Source: Thermacetogenium sp. UBA5472
Lineage (GTDB): Bacteria; Bacillota; DSM-12270; Thermacetogeniales; Thermacetogeniaceae
Direction of reading: 5' to 3'
NCBI GenBank assembly: GCA_002426495.1
Contig: DIQC01000045.1
Span: 6,528-12,993 of the forward strand
DNA length: 6,466 nucleotides
Made by a program: the position numbers and the translations under genes. Shown piece after piece: positions 1-5,280 of this stretch. Within the stretch, counting starts at the first letter, position 1, and every line of letters starts with the position of its first letter. Under the pieces are notes generated by a model that ran no database searches, was not told the DNA's origin, and saw only the letters and a list, made by a program, of their open reading frames with translations.

Positions 1-24
1 CCAGTATTTATGCGGTTTTATGTA

Positions 25-1437
25 TCATTCGCCAATTTGGTTCTTCAGCAGGGAGCTGATGAGCTCTGCACGGCTGCCTACATCGTATTTTGAAAAAATG
101 TTCCTTGCATGTGTTTTTACAGTGCTCTCACTGATAAACAAAGCCCCCGCAATTTCGCGATTGGATTTACCGGAAAGGATCAGTTGCAATACCTCCTGCT
201 CCCGGACAGTCAAAGGATCTAGGGTTTTGATCTGCCGGATAATGTCCGTTTGCTGTGACTGGCTCATATTGTCATAGGCAGCAAGGTAGGCGTGGTTTTT
301 CAGCAACAGAACAAGCTGACGGTTGAGGGGTGGCAGCATGACCAGTGTAACCCACACCACCGTAAGGGCAATAACCGCCACCTCCGCGCCGGGAAGTTCA
401 ATGGATGTCACAGCCATTCCCAGGACACCTCCGCATAGGACGCCGAACACATTGGCGGAAAGTCCGATGCCAAACGGCTGTGCCGGGTTATCGGTGTAAT
501 CCAGCATTTCTCCAAGGATGCTCCACCAAAACAGATCAAAAATACCGCAGGCTCCAAGCATCAGCGTATCCACAATCAGATAATCGGAAGGGTTTCGTCC
601 CAGCAGCATAAAGCTGATGAATGCCCCCATAATCATTGCCATGCCGATATACAAAATTCTGGAACGCTTCACCTTTGTCGGAAGGTTGCGCATAATGGCG
701 AGGGCCACGATATAAGGTACGGCCCAATACCAGCTCACCAGTCCCGTCAGGTGTTCAAAAGCGGGGTTGATGACCTGATACATCAGGCCGGAATTAATAG
801 TGATGATAAAGACAAAAAGGCACAACAGCAGCAGTGGATTTTTAACGCCGCCGCGCGTCTTATTTTTCAATATTTTGTTCTGCTCGTTCTCTGACTCCAC
901 CGGCAGCTTCCAAATAAAAGTCATCCCGATTACAAGGCAAAGCATAGAGAGTCCAAGCCCGATGAGCGGTGACCGGTTCATAGCAACTACGTTGACCACA
1001 ATCATTATTAGGTTGGAATAAATCAGAACGTCAGCGCAGGATTTAATGCGCTCGTTTTTGGGCGTAAAGACCTTGAGAAAATATCCCCATGCTGCCACAG
1101 CGCAGCCGCTAAAGTACCCGCCGACAATCAGTCCGCCCATCCATAGAGCGGAAGGGGTAAAAAAGAAGGGGACAGCGGTAGCCAAGCATACGCTCATGCC
1201 GCCGAGCATCATGCTTTTGGCGGTCGCCTGAGACCTGACAGACAGACCGCAGGTGAAAATCCCTATAAAATGTGCGATAATAGCAGCCAGTATGTAACTC
1301 GAGGCGTCTGCTCCACGCAGATCCAGCAGGCTATATAGCACCTGTCCCTCAAATTGAAAGGACAGAATATAGGCAAAGAGAAATGAAAATCCGGCAACAG
1401 AAAGCCTGCGGGCATTTAAAGATTTCAGTCCGTTCAT
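25..1437 (-). CDS. Membrane-bound LuxR-type transcriptional regulator with an MFS-like 12-segment domain
   Basis: The 470-residue protein has two parts. Residues about 10-375 hold roughly twelve hydrophobic segments in two sets of six, split by a charged loop near residues 176-200 (a Glu/Asn/Lys-rich stretch), which is the layout of a major facilitator transporter. Residues about 405-470 form a LuxR/GerE helix-turn-helix: LTVREQEVLQLILSGKSNREIA, then ISESTVKTHARNIFSKYDV. No receiver domain is present. Architecture of this kind is known in Coriobacteriia and some Clostridia, usually beside metabolic genes. The inferred role is a ligand sensor that controls transcription from the membrane; the ligand cannot be read from the sequence. 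The start is ATG at 1437, with GGGAGGG six bases upstream. Its ATG overlaps the TGA of the preceding HTH gene (ATGA), which suggests translational coupling. No terminator is visible before the window edge. Confidence 0.9.
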   Translation of the reverse strand: MNGLKSLNARRLSVAGFSFLFAYILSFQFEGQVLYSLLDLRGADASSYILAAIIAHFIGIFTCGLSVRSQATAKSMMLGGMSVCLATAVPFFFTPSALWMGGLIVGGYFSGCAVAAWGYFLKVFTPKNERIKSCADVLIYSNLIMIVVNVVAMNRSPLIGLGLSMLCLVIGMTFIWKLPVESENEQNKILKNKTRGGVKNPLLLLCLFVFIITINSGLMYQVINPAFEHLTGLVSWYWAVPYIVALAIMRNLPTKVKRSRILYIGMAMIMGAFISFMLLGRNPSDYLIVDTLMLGACGIFDLFWWSILGEMLDYTDNPAQPFGIGLSANVFGVLCGGVLGMAVTSIELPGAEVAVIALTVVWVTLVMLPPLNRQLVLLLKNHAYLAAYDNMSQSQQTDIIRQIKTLDPLTVREQEVLQLILSGKSNREIAGALFISESTVKTHARNIFSKYDVGSRAELISSLLKNQIGE

Positions 1438-1643
1438 TTTATACCCTCCCGCTCATCGGAGGCTCCACCTTTTTTAACCCATTCGTCAATGTCGGCGGTT
1501 TTGAAACGCCAGAGCTTTCCCACTTTGGACGCAGGCATACTGCGTTGATCAATCCAGCGCATGATCGTGTGCCGCTTCACGCCAAGATAATCGCATGCCT
1601 CGTGCAGAGAAATCCATCTATCCTGATTTATGTTTTCTGGCAT
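1434..1643 (-). CDS. Small excisionase-type helix-turn-helix DNA-binding protein
   Basis: This 69-residue protein is almost entirely one MerR-like winged helix-turn-helix of the excisionase/HTH_17 type. Residues 12-56 read ISLHEACDYLGVKRHTIMRW, then a turn, then KVGKLWRFKTADIDEWVKKG. The pattern of 'hEaa.yLgv...Ti.rWi....pa.kvGk.WrFk..diDeWv' is typical of the family. Members serve either as phage/ICE excision factors or as stand-alone regulators. No integrase lies beside it, and it shares an ATGA overlap with the membrane LuxR gene, so a regulatory role is inferred here. The start is ATG at 1643, with GTGAGGTG at 1651-1658 seven bases upstream. The frame stays open to 1721, but those extra codons cover the promoter and have no ribosome-binding site, so the shorter form is preferred. 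Confidence 0.85.
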   Translation of the reverse strand: MPENINQDRWISLHEACDYLGVKRHTIMRWIDQRSMPASKVGKLWRFKTADIDEWVKKGGASDEREGIK

Positions 1644-1692
1644 AAAAAAGCACCTCACTTTGATTAATATAGTCAATAAAATATATAAGATA

Positions 1693-1721
1693 ATTATACC
1701 ACCGTAGAGGCGTAATAACAA
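1693..1721 (-). promoter_or_regulatory. Sigma-A promoter of the HTH/LuxR operon
   Basis: On the minus strand, TTGTTA (1721-1716) is separated by exactly 17 bases from TATAAT (1698-1693). Transcription would start near 1686 and give a leader of about 43 bases before the ATG at 1643. The -10 box is a perfect consensus and the -35 box matches at four of six positions. Confidence 0.75.
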
Positions 1722-1740
1722 TTCATTTCTGTTGTTTTGT

Positions 1741-1771
1741 GTAGTATTAAGTTGTTTATATTTAAAACTAC
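1741..1771. repeat. Inverted repeat upstream of the HTH/LuxR promoter
   Basis: GTAGTATTAA (1741-1750) and TTAAAACTAC (1762-1771) are 10-base arms matching at nine positions around an 11-base A/T-rich centre. The repeat sits 20 bases behind the -35 box of the minus-strand promoter, at about -55 to -85. That position suits an activator or repressor site, possibly for one of the two operon proteins. It has no T-tract, so it is not a terminator. Confidence 0.4.
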
Positions 1772-1778
1772 TCTCCGA

Positions 1779-1895
1779 GGAACCTACTATGTCGGCAGCA
1801 TATGCGGAAAAGGAAATAAGACTGGTGGCATGAATGATGGAACAGTTGGCATCAGCGACGGTTACATTAACAAAACGGCGGGTAGCATGGGATAG
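1779..1895 (+). pseudogene. Possible 3' remnant of a glycine-rich (GLUG-like) repeat surface protein
   Basis: Read in the frame of GGA at 1779, this stretch encodes GTYYVGSICGKGNKTGGMND followed by GTVGISDGYINKTAGSMG and a TAG at 1893-1895. The spacing 'YvGsiCGk...GgmNdGtv..sdgYinkt' resembles GLUG-type repeats of secreted or surface proteins, where a 'vGgicG.n.Gti.ncy' pattern recurs. The frame opens at 1719, but the first 60 bases are A/T-rich and overlap the promoter and inverted repeat. No start or ribosome-binding site fits. It reads like the tail of a gene whose body has been deleted. The family assignment is weak and the segment could be chance coding-like sequence. Confidence 0.25.
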
Positions 1896-1940
1896 GGGTC
1901 TAACTATTCGTTGCTCCTCTATCCGCCTAAAGCAAACGGG

Positions 1941-2204
1941 TTAGGTAATTACCTCGCTCTTTTGCTTTTTCCATTCAGAATGTTCTGAGAGAATTCTTAT
2001 CAAAGCTGCTCCGCTAATTGCGCCCGACTTGTAATCCTTTCGCGCTTTAGATGCTTCTGAAATCCAAGCCTTAAACTGTACTATGTCATTGAACAGACAG
2101 AAGAAAATCATGTCCAGCAAGTATCCGTAGAAGTCGCATAAACGGTAAACGGCAGACAGCGAATCCTCACTGTCTGCCGATACATAACGCCCACACTTCA
2201 CCAC
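1941..2204 (-). CDS. Hypothetical protein, probably the C-terminal end of a truncated gene
   Basis: An 87-residue frame can be read from GTG at 2204. I do not recognise it with certainty. It has a hydrophobic-aromatic middle (YRLCDFYGYLLDMIFFCLF), then a charged helical tail with FKAWISEASKARKDYKSGAI and EHSEWKKQ. That tail resembles the 'W..eA..ar..Yk.G.is' end of Firmicutes proteins with an upstream CxxCG-type zinc motif, such as the DUF6076 type; a lone CGRYV near the N-terminus could be a relic of such a motif. The frame continues upstream without a start to a TAG at 2274-2276, and the nearest AGGGA lies a poor 12 bases from the GTG. It is therefore more likely a decayed fragment than an intact gene. 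Composition and sense look coding. Confidence 0.4.
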   Translation of the reverse strand: MVKCGRYVSADSEDSLSAVYRLCDFYGYLLDMIFFCLFNDIVQFKAWISEASKARKDYKSGAISGAALIRILSEHSEWKKQKSEVIT

Positions 2205-2259
2205 GGTTAAGAAAAAGTCCCTATAACACCGAGGAGAACTGGCACCTCTTTTGTTTCTG

Positions 2260-2284
2260 TTGAATTGTGGGGGCTACAATTCAA
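2260..2284. repeat. Perfect 9-bp hairpin between the hypothetical frame and the gntR promoter
   Basis: TTGAATTGT (2260-2268) and ACAATTCAA (2276-2284) form a perfect stem around the 7-base loop GGGGGCT. No T-run follows on either strand, so it is not an intrinsic terminator. It lies about 30 bases upstream of the gntR -35 box and could be a protein-binding site or a mobile-element scar. Confidence 0.45.
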
Positions 2285-2303
2285 GAGGAATTGAAAAAAG
2301 TTT

Positions 2304-2318
2304 TCAAGAGGTTCTTGA
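2304..2318. promoter_or_regulatory. Small palindrome overlapping the gntR -35 box
   Basis: TCAAGA (2304-2309), GGT, TCTTGA (2313-2318) is a perfect 6+3+6 inverted repeat whose right arm runs into TTGACA. The 9-mer TTCAAGAGG also occurs at 2280-2288 and again at 2303-2311, a spacing of 23 bases or about two helical turns. Both facts are compatible with binding of a regulator over the -35 region, although short repeats like these can arise by chance. Confidence 0.3.
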
Positions 2319-2343
2319 CAGATTAGCTGGCATGTTGTACTAT
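2315..2343 (+). promoter_or_regulatory. Sigma-A promoter of the gntR-ABC operon
   Basis: TTGACA (2315-2320, full consensus), a 17-base spacer, then TACTAT (2338-2343). The predicted start is near 2350, giving a leader of about 34 bases before the GTG at 2384. Confidence 0.85.
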
Positions 2344-2356
2344 ATTACTGTACCAC
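2334..2356. promoter_or_regulatory. Operator-like palindrome, probable site for the GntR/YtrA repressor
   Basis: A 23-base imperfect palindrome is centred on 2345: GTnGTACnnTA, a central T, then TAnnGTACnAC, with eight of eleven pairs matching. It covers the -10 box and the predicted transcription start, the classical place for an autorepressor. YtrA-type GntR proteins usually repress their own operon, so the gene starting at 2384 is the obvious candidate to bind here; that link is inferred. Confidence 0.6.
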
Positions 2357-2383
2357 ATCGCTAATACAGAAGGAGGGTTTCAG

Positions 2384-2752
2384 GTGCCTCAATTCGATCC
2401 AGCAATCCCAATTTATCGGCAGATCATGGACGAGATCAGCGGGCAGATTATCTCCGGGAAGTTAAAAGCTGGAGGACAGCTTCCCTCAGTCCGGGAGCTG
2501 GCACAAACATTTCAGGTAAATCCCAACACCATCGCCAGAGCATACCGAGAGCTGGAGCGGGAGGGAATAGTCTTCACCCGCAGGGGCCAGGGAACCTTTG
2601 TCAGTGAAGAGAAGGAAACCTTTGCCAATTTGAAACGTGAGAGGGCAGAGACAATTATCGGCGGCTTTTTTAGAGATATGTCCAGCCTCGGCTTCAGAAA
2701 ACAGGAATCCTTGGCCTTGGCTCGGGAATTCACAAAAGAGGAAGGAGATTAA
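2384..2752 (+). CDS. GntR-family transcriptional repressor, YtrA subfamily
   Basis: The protein has 122 residues, the usual size of the short YtrA subfamily. A winged helix-turn-helix occupies residues about 9-75: PIYRQIMDEISGQIISGKL, LPSVRELAQTFQVNPNTIAR, YRELEREGIV, then RRGQGTFV in the wing. Residues about 80-122 are a short helical tail for dimerisation instead of the large ligand domain of FadR or HutC types. Such proteins act in the cytoplasm, typically repressing an adjacent ABC-transporter operon and releasing it on cell-envelope or antibiotic stress. The start is GTG at 2384, with AAGGAGG at 2370-2376 seven bases upstream. It is the first gene of the operon, and its stop lies one base before the ATG of the ATPase gene. 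The effector is unknown. Confidence 0.92.
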   Translation: MPQFDPAIPIYRQIMDEISGQIISGKLKAGGQLPSVRELAQTFQVNPNTIARAYRELEREGIVFTRRGQGTFVSEEKETFANLKRERAETIIGGFFRDMSSLGFRKQESLALAREFTKEEGD

Positions 2753-2753
2753 A

Positions 2754-3452
2754 ATGGAGCACGCACTCAGAGCCCATAACCTTACAAAAAGATACGGTCA
2801 TACACTAGCTCTCTGTGGCTTGAATCTGGAGATCCCAAAGGGCAAGATCGTGGCCTTGCTGGGACCCAACGGTAGCGGTAAATCAACTTTGCTTAAACTC
2901 TTCGCAGGGTTAATTCATCCCACAGCAGGAGAGGCTTTAGTTTTAGGAGAGAGGGCAGGTGTGGAAACCAAGAGCAAGGTTGCCTACGTCCCGGAGTTCA
3001 ACCATCTTTATCGCTGGCAAACAGTAGATGAGGCCACCAGGCTTGCCATGAAGTTTTTCTCTGATCTGGACTATGAGTTAGCTCAAAAGTTAATCGCGGA
3101 AATGCAACTGGAACCTGGACTGAAAATAGGCTCCCTTTCCAAGGGCATGCATGCAAGGCTAAAACTAGCTTTAGCTCTTGCCAGAACTGCACCAGTCTTG
3201 CTTTTAGATGAGCCTCTCTCTGGCATCGACCCCCAGTCACGTAGGAAGATCCTCACGGCTTTGGTTGACACTTACAGACCAGGAGAGCAAACAATCATCC
3301 TCTCCACCCACCAGGTCCTAGAGAGCGAGGCCACCTTCGATCAGGTGCTCTTTTTGCAGGATGGAGAGCTTGTGCTATGGGGAGATGCAGATGAATTGCG
3401 CCGGGAACACAACTCTTCAATCGAGGATTTATTTGCGAAAATATACCAATAA
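2754..3452 (+). CDS. ABC transporter ATP-binding protein of the YtrB type
   Basis: This 232-residue protein is a single nucleotide-binding domain that would power the permease encoded next. Walker A is GPNGSGKST (residues 37-45), Walker B is VLLLDEP (148-154) with catalytic Glu153, the D-loop is SGID (156-159) and the switch histidine is His186 in LSTHQ. Two variations are visible: the signature reads LSKGM (128-132) instead of LSGGQ, and the Q-loop position reads YVPEF with Glu81 in place of glutamine. Both occur in the drug/bacteriocin-export branch of ABC ATPases (CcmA-like), so the protein is probably active. The start is ATG at 2754, with AAGGAGA at 2742-2748. An upstream in-frame start at 2637 would overlap gntR by over 100 bases and lacks domain support. 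Confidence 0.93.
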   Translation: MEHALRAHNLTKRYGHTLALCGLNLEIPKGKIVALLGPNGSGKSTLLKLFAGLIHPTAGEALVLGERAGVETKSKVAYVPEFNHLYRWQTVDEATRLAMKFFSDLDYELAQKLIAEMQLEPGLKIGSLSKGMHARLKLALALARTAPVLLLDEPLSGIDPQSRRKILTALVDTYRPGEQTIILSTHQVLESEATFDQVLFLQDGELVLWGDADELRREHNSSIEDLFAKIYQ

Positions 3453-3464
3453 AGAGGTGTCAAG

Positions 3465-4199
3465 ATGTATACAATCACCCTTTTAGGTCATGAACTAAAA
3501 AAACGTCAGCTTCCCATTGTGCTGACGCTCCTTGCCATCGGAGCCCTTTATCTCTATTCTTTCAGCTTACTGAACAAACTTACAGATCAAGCCCAAGTTT
3601 TGGTCTTGCCAGTTTTCGCCCTGGTTTTTCCTCTGGTTTTGTGGACCCTTTGGAACCACTGGCAGAGTTTGCGCGAAGAGTGGCAGGAGCGCACAACTCA
3701 CCTTCTTTTTTCTTTTCCAGTCCGAGGTTGGCAAGTGCTTTTGGCCAAGGGAGGAGCAGCTGCCATTTCTTTTGTGCTTTTCACGCTTCTCAGTGCCTTT
3801 TTGGGAGGAGCCCTGGTGGTGAAAGTTTTCAATAGCATCCCAGGAGAAATAAGCCAAGAGGAGCTGTGGCATTTCCTCTTCTCCGACGGCAGCAAACTAT
3901 ATTTGCAGTATCTGCTAATGACCCTTTCCTTTATTGGCTTTAGCCAGTTAGCCTTTGTGTTAGGGCAGCTGGCACCTCGCTGGCACGGCATTTTTTCCAC
4001 AGGAGGATTTCTCGTGATTCTCTATCTAGTTGGGAAGCTCATGATTTGGCTGCGCCCTGTTTTCAGCATTTTACCCCATGTTAACCTTGAGTTTGGCAGT
4101 GGCGGTTTCAACCCCTGGTATACAGTTGCTCTTTTTCTTTTCAGTCTCATTGCAGCAGGAACGGCTAGCTGGCTTCTAGATCATAAAGTAGACTTCTAA
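3465..4199 (+). CDS. ABC-2 type transporter permease subunit
   Basis: This 244-residue integral membrane protein has about six hydrophobic segments, near residues 16-36, 45-63, 98-119, 147-169, 176-196 and 218-238. After the second segment, a cytoplasmic-type stretch REEWQERTTHLLFSFPVRGW resembles the coupling region of ABC-2 permeases (a glutamate, then T..LL.s.PV.rw...laK). It follows the ATPase gene by 12 bases and has its own AGAGGTG at 3453-3459, so the two proteins very likely form one transporter, as a dimer of each. Exported substrate is not evident; relatives act in antimicrobial peptide or envelope stress export. It is the last gene before the terminator at 4294-4337. The length looks complete and no frameshift is seen. 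Confidence 0.88.
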   Translation: MYTITLLGHELKKRQLPIVLTLLAIGALYLYSFSLLNKLTDQAQVLVLPVFALVFPLVLWTLWNHWQSLREEWQERTTHLLFSFPVRGWQVLLAKGGAAAISFVLFTLLSAFLGGALVVKVFNSIPGEISQEELWHFLFSDGSKLYLQYLLMTLSFIGFSQLAFVLGQLAPRWHGIFSTGGFLVILYLVGKLMIWLRPVFSILPHVNLEFGSGGFNPWYTVALFLFSLIAAGTASWLLDHKVDF

Positions 4200-4215
4200 G
4201 GAAAGAGCCCCACAA

Positions 4216-4271
4216 AAGGGAGTCCAACTTAGGGATTAACGAAAACAAGTAAATTTTTAACCGACTCTCTT
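4216..4271 (+). other. Predicted folded segment in the 3' untranslated region of the ABC operon
   Basis: AAGGGAGTC (4216-4224) can pair with GACTCTCTT (4263-4271), nine pairs with one G-U. Directly inside it, GGATTAA (4232-4238) can pair with TTTAACC (4256-4262) with one mismatch, leaving an eight-base bulge on the 5' side. I do not recognise a known riboswitch core. It may be a 3' stabilising structure or the 5' part of a small RNA ending at the terminator. Confidence 0.35.
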
Positions 4272-4293
4272 CAAGCGGAGGCTCGAAAGTAAT

Positions 4294-4337
4294 GACAGCA
4301 CCGAAGGATAAAACCTTTAGTGCTGTCTTTCTTTTTT
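4294..4337 (+). terminator. Strong intrinsic terminator of the gntR-ABC operon
   Basis: GACAGCAC (4294-4301) pairs perfectly with GTGCTGTC (4320-4327). Inside, AAGG (4304-4307) pairs with CCTT (4314-4317) around the loop ATAAAA. The hairpin is followed by TTTCTTTTTT (4328-4337). It lies 95 bases after the permease stop. The other strand has no T-run, so it acts on plus-strand transcripts only. Confidence 0.9.
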
Positions 4338-4343
4338 ATACTT

Positions 4344-4475
4344 ATGCTCGATAAATTATGGTAGTGGGGTGCAAAGGTTTATGCGCAAAAAGGTTTGCAG
4401 TCTCTAAAAGAAAGTGAAGTCATTCTGTTGATGCAAGGGAAAAACAAACCGGAAGTGGTGATTGGTGTAAAATAA
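4344..4475 (+). pseudogene. Short coding-like remnant interrupted by an in-frame TAG
   Basis: From ATG at 4344 the frame reads MLDKLW, TAG (4362-4364), then 36 codons beginning WGAKVYAQKGLQSLKESEVI and continuing LLMQGKNKPEVVIGVK to TAA at 4473-4475. The segment after TAG has the amphipathic, charged look of real protein, unlike the shadow frames nearby. No ribosome-binding site precedes the ATG and the terminator hairpin ends only six bases before it. I do not recognise the family. The simplest reading is the last part of a gene whose body is lost; the two termini of the frame may have been joined by deletion. Confidence 0.3.
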
Positions 4476-4513
4476 AAGAACACCCAAAGAAGAGCATCCC
4501 GTCTCGAGTGTTC
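4469..4513 (-). terminator. Intrinsic terminator of the DUF1538/P-II operon
   Basis: On the minus strand, GAACACTC (4513-4506) pairs with GGGTGTTC (4485-4478), eight pairs including one G-U, around a 20-base loop. TTTTATTTT (4477-4469) follows directly. It lies 60 bases beyond the stop of the P-II gene and faces the terminator of the convergent ABC operon. Confidence 0.7.
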
Positions 4514-4572
4514 AGAATTGTATCATATGAACAGGATGTTTAAAAAGCTTGCCAACATCTTCTGTGCCTCTA

Positions 4573-5280
4573 TTAGGTGTCCTTGTTGTTGCGATGCGAA
4601 TCAAAAAGGCCTCTGACTTCTACAATTGATTCTACAAACAAAATCCCATTTCCGGGAATGTCCAGTTGAAGCTCTCGAAACAAATCATTCACTACTTTAT
4701 CTATTAAGTCGCTTGGCATAAGAATCATAACCAGTTCCTTTTCCGGTTCGATTTCCATACCGAACAATTTTGCAGTGAACTCCGAACCAGTTCCTCGACC
4801 GTGCATGATTGTACCACCCTTGATGCCTGATTTGCGTGCAATATCCATTACATCTTCCGCCATGCCGCGATTGACAACTACCGTCAGTTTTTTAAACATA
4901 CTCTCTCCCTCCATACTTTGCATTGTATTCCAAGTGCCCTGCTTATTGTTAATTATCTGGCCTGAGATTATTACAGGCGTCGTATAGGCAATTCCATGAC
5001 CGGGTTCATGAAGCTGGAGCTCTTTGGTGAAAAAATCCAGCACTTCATTTGCTTTTTCTTTTTCAAGTAGAATATTTAAAACTTCCTTTTTCTGACTCTT
5101 TATCCCCAACAAGTTTAAAGTAGCACTTTTTACTGTGCCTTTACCAAGTACTACTATCCCGCCGCGGATGTCTTTCTCCTTGGCGATGCGGACAAATTTC
5201 TGACATTGATGTTCACTTAGGATGAGTGTCATTATCAGAAACGGATGTTCGATGGTCAGTTCCTTCATTTGTTTATCCAT
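4573..5280 (-). CDS. Tandem P-II-like regulatory protein (two P-II domains)
   Basis: This 235-residue protein contains two P-II-like ferredoxin folds in a row, residues about 12-107 and 128-225. The copies align visibly: IRGGIVVLGKGT...NLLG...ELQLHEPGHGIAY in the first and IKGGTIMHGRGT...KLFG...ELQLDIPGNGILF in the second. The second keeps the P-II marks better: KLTVVV at the start, the Gly-rich GIKGGTIMHGRGTG, and PGNGILFVESI near the end. Neither copy has the T-loop tyrosine uridylylated in GlnB/GlnK, so control by uridylylation is unlikely. Canonical P-II proteins are about 112 residues and act as trimers that bind ATP/ADP and gate partners such as AmtB; here the likely partner is the DUF1538 membrane protein encoded just upstream. 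The start is ATG at 5280, with GGAGGT at 5290-5285, overlapping the DUF1538 gene by eight bases. A longer start at 5358 would run inside DUF1538 and is rejected. Confidence 0.88.
   Translation of the reverse strand: MDKQMKELTIEHPFLIMTLILSEHQCQKFVRIAKEKDIRGGIVVLGKGTVKSATLNLLGIKSQKKEVLNILLEKEKANEVLDFFTKELQLHEPGHGIAYTTPVIISGQIINNKQGTWNTMQSMEGESMFKKLTVVVNRGMAEDVMDIARKSGIKGGTIMHGRGTGSEFTAKLFGMEIEPEKELVMILMPSDLIDKVVNDLFRELQLDIPGNGILFVESIVEVRGLFDSHRNNKDT
4900..4912 (-). promoter_or_regulatory. Internal ribosome-binding site before the second P-II domain
   Basis: Inside the tandem P-II gene, GGAGGGAGAGAGT (4912-4900) precedes an in-frame ATG at 4899-4897 (Met128). The core GGAGG lies eight bases from the ATG. 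Starting here gives a 108-residue protein that is exactly the second P-II domain and close to the canonical P-II length. The sequence codes for MEGES in the long form, so purine-rich codons could mimic the site by chance, but the match to the domain boundary is striking. Confidence 0.5.

Noticed and set aside
1644..1721. Longer start for the excisionase-type HTH gene
   Set aside because: The extra codons cover the -35 and -10 boxes and encode a hydrophobic stretch without a ribosome-binding site; ATG at 1643 has a good one.
1943..1954. Perfect 12-base palindrome AGGTAATTACCT at the end of the 87-codon frame
   Set aside because: It overlaps the stop codon, is short and A/T-rich, has no T-run, and no promoter is nearby; chance is enough.
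2637..2753. Longer start for the ABC ATPase overlapping gntR
   Set aside because: It would overlap gntR by over 100 bases, adds no ABC-domain sequence, and the ATG at 2754 has AAGGAGA at the right distance.
4216..4337. Riboswitch between the permease gene and the terminator
   Set aside because: I compared it by eye with the cores of common riboswitch classes and saw no match, and no intact gene follows it on the plus strand.
4293..4355. 20-codon plus-strand frame starting ATGACAGCACCG
   Set aside because: It is made of the terminator hairpin and its T-tract, and has no ribosome-binding site.
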